Shown here in pieces: positions 5,906 through 6,847 of a stretch of DNA of 6,847 nt. The notes under the pieces were generated by a model. That model was not told where the DNA came from, searched no databases, and saw nothing but the letters and a program-made list of their open reading frames with translations. Source of the stretch: an uncultured Bacilli bacterium (GTDB lineage: Bacteria; Bacillota_I; Bacilli_A; RF39; UBA660); NCBI GenBank assembly GCA_947631525.1, contig CANRLQ010000054.1, forward strand, positions 1 through 6,847, read 5' to 3'. Each line of letters opens with the position of its first letter. Positions within the stretch are counted from its first letter, which is position 1. Both the position numbers and the translations under genes were made by a program.

Positions 5906-6280
5906 ACAAATTTATTTAAATGGGGGCTGTAATCCACAGATATAAGATACTTAATAATTGGTAGGTATCTTTCTTATCTATTTTAGTTACTCTTAAAAGT
6001 TTGAGTTGAAGTAAACCTTTTAATAAAAGCAGGCTTAAATTTCATAAAGGAATAATTGTTCTTTTCAAGGAATAACTTAAGGTTTATATAATAATACCTA
6101 GTAACTTCAAATTCTATTCTTATTTCTTGATTATTATCTAAAGAATTTAATAAATTAAGTAATTGAATAAATCCTTCATTTGTGTTTGTGAATGATAAAT
6201 TTTATTAAATTACTTCCCCTGTTTTAGTAAAGATTAAACAATAATATTTGTATTTGAAATATCAATACAAAAAAATACAT
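5906..6280 (-). pseudogene. IS110-family transposase, decayed 5' fragment
   Basis: Reads on the minus strand from ATG at 6280–6278, preceded 7 nt upstream by a perfect GGAGG SD (6292–6288). Following the reading across frames recovers the N-terminal DEDD domain: MYFF then CIDIS (family GIDIS), KYKYYCLIFTKTGEVI, then NEGFIQLLNLLNSLDNNQEI, RIEFEVTRYYYINLKLFLEK and NNYSFMKFKPAFIKRF followed by TSTQT, TKIDKKD (family TKTDKxD) and KYLISVDYSPHLNK. The canonical catalytic D of IDIS and the E of the GFExTGHY-like segment are still visible. There are at least two early single-base frameshifts, in-frame TAATAA after GEVI, a frameshift pair around the TKIDKKD block, and loss of everything after about 125 codons, including the C-terminal catalytic-serine domain. 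A whole protein would be about 400 residues. The fragment is inactive; family assignment rests on remembered motif pattern. Confidence 0.8.
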
Positions 6281-6292
6281 AAAAATACCTCC

Positions 6293-6440
6293 AATTAATT
6301 TTTAATAAACTTGTATGTTTTACAAAGGACTTCTATTTCTGCATGCACATAAGATATAAAACGTCAAAGCTGTAAAAAAATAGAAACAAATCAACAGTGT
6401 TTAAAATATTATAACCAATTTTATTTATAAAAATATAAAA
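6293..6440 (-). other. IS110 5' non-coding region, possible bridge-RNA relic
   Basis: This is the DNA directly upstream of the decayed transposase start, where IS110-group elements carry their left-end non-coding region encoding the bridge RNA. An 8-bp perfect stem (TTCTATTT 6331–6338 with AAATAGAA 6378–6385 on the plus strand) encloses 39 nt, and two wobble pairs may extend it in the minus-strand RNA. Inside is the palindrome TGCATGCA (6340–6347). A small hairpin TTGTA/TACAA (6311–6325) lies nearer the start codon. The left end of the element and its insertion target are not identified; the boundary given is approximate. Confidence 0.35.
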
Positions 6441-6493
6441 GAAAGGGATCTAATAAGTGAAAAAATTACATAATTAGATTATAAGTGTTAAAA

Positions 6494-6847
6494 ATGAATC
6501 AGGATTTAAAAATAATAAAGAAAAAGTATGGAGAAGAAATGGCAAAATTATGCCGAGATTTTTTTCCAACTTTATTAGAAATAGAAGGATTACTATCAGA
6601 GTTACTTCTAACTCACTTTGAACCAAATCATAGTTTATATGAAGATATTATAAATCAACAATTAGAAAATAGATTTAAAGATTATATTTATAGCTTAGTA
6701 GATGTAGAAGATAATAATGAAATAAAAACATCTAAAACACCGGAAGAATTATTAAATGAAGCAGGATATGATTTATATGAATGTAAAAGTGAAGAAGAAA
6801 TACAAAGTTTTAAAAAGTATTATTCTAAAGGAGAAGAATTATGTACT
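6494..6847 (+). CDS. Conserved-looking hypothetical protein, N-terminal part only
   Basis: An open frame of 118 codons runs to the last base without a stop, so the gene continues beyond the window. The start is ATG 6494; an in-frame GTG at 6485 is the only other option because TAA lies in frame at 6482. Neither has a clear SD. The product is acidic and soluble, with no signal peptide or membrane segment in the visible part. Segments that look conserved are KLCRDFFPTLLEIEGLLSEL (18–37), KTPEELLNEAGYDLYEC (81–97) and SEEEIQSFKKYYSKGEELCT (99–118). These resemble, from memory only, uncharacterised proteins of uncultured gut Firmicutes. Codon use is like the rest of the window, and the clean long frame argues for a real gene. 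Function unknown. Confidence 0.75.
   Translation, partial: MNQDLKIIKKKYGEEMAKLCRDFFPTLLEIEGLLSELLLTHFEPNHSLYEDIINQQLENRFKDYIYSLVDVEDNNEIKTSKTPEELLNEAGYDLYECKSEEEIQSFKKYYSKGEELCT

Noticed and set aside
5640..6490. CRISPR array or tandem repeat array in the non-coding stretch
   Set aside because: No regularly spaced direct repeats are present; the recurring AT words are simple-sequence composition.

Overview
The window looks chromosomal and very AT-rich (roughly a quarter G+C by eye). It comes from a low-GC Gram-positive lineage (Bacillota/Bacilli-like, plausibly an uncultured gut group). Three things point there: the conserved Firmicutes block ireB–ruvX–DUF1292–mltG–O-methyltransferase, strong sigma-A-type promoters, and low-GC codon use. 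Every complete gene ends in TAA or TAG, tryptophan is TGG, and no in-frame TGA occurs, so the standard bacterial code fits. mltG implies a peptidoglycan wall, so this is not a wall-less mollicute.

Layout. (1) 1–2705: the 3' part of an ATP-grasp carboxylate–amine ligase gene, followed 2 nt later by an AsnB-type glutamine-dependent asparagine synthetase. The pair looks translationally coupled. (2) 2709–5409: a clear extended -10 promoter drives ireB, ruvX and a DUF1292 gene, which overlap one another by 1 nt (taATG). A small terminator-like hairpin at the end of DUF1292 separates them from mltG and a TrmR/YrrM-like methyltransferase (16-nt overlap). A strong hairpin closes the methyltransferase gene. 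(3) 5442–5636: a complete tRNA-Ile(GAU) transcription unit with consensus-like promoter, encoded CCA and intrinsic terminator. (4) 5641–6484: a stretch with no intact gene. It holds a gene-poor AT-rich spacer and the decayed 5' part of an IS110-family transposase on the minus strand, with the upstream region where such elements encode their bridge RNA. (5) 6494–6847: the start of an unrecognised acidic protein that runs off the window.

How the genes fit together. The central block is housekeeping: IreB (target of the PASTA-kinase pathway controlling wall homeostasis), RuvX/YqgF nuclease fold, MltG (septal peptidoglycan lytic transglycosylase) and a wobble-uridine tRNA methyltransferase. The ATP-grasp/AsnB pair upstream may also be wall-related: a D-aspartate ligase-like enzyme beside an amidating synthetase recalls D-Asp/D-Asn cross-bridge chemistry in lactococci and enterococci. 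That link is inference. No clearly novel system is evident. The most interesting leads are the ATP-grasp/AsnB pair, the terminators whose loops contain the stop codon, and the fossil IS110 with a possible bridge-RNA stem-loop.
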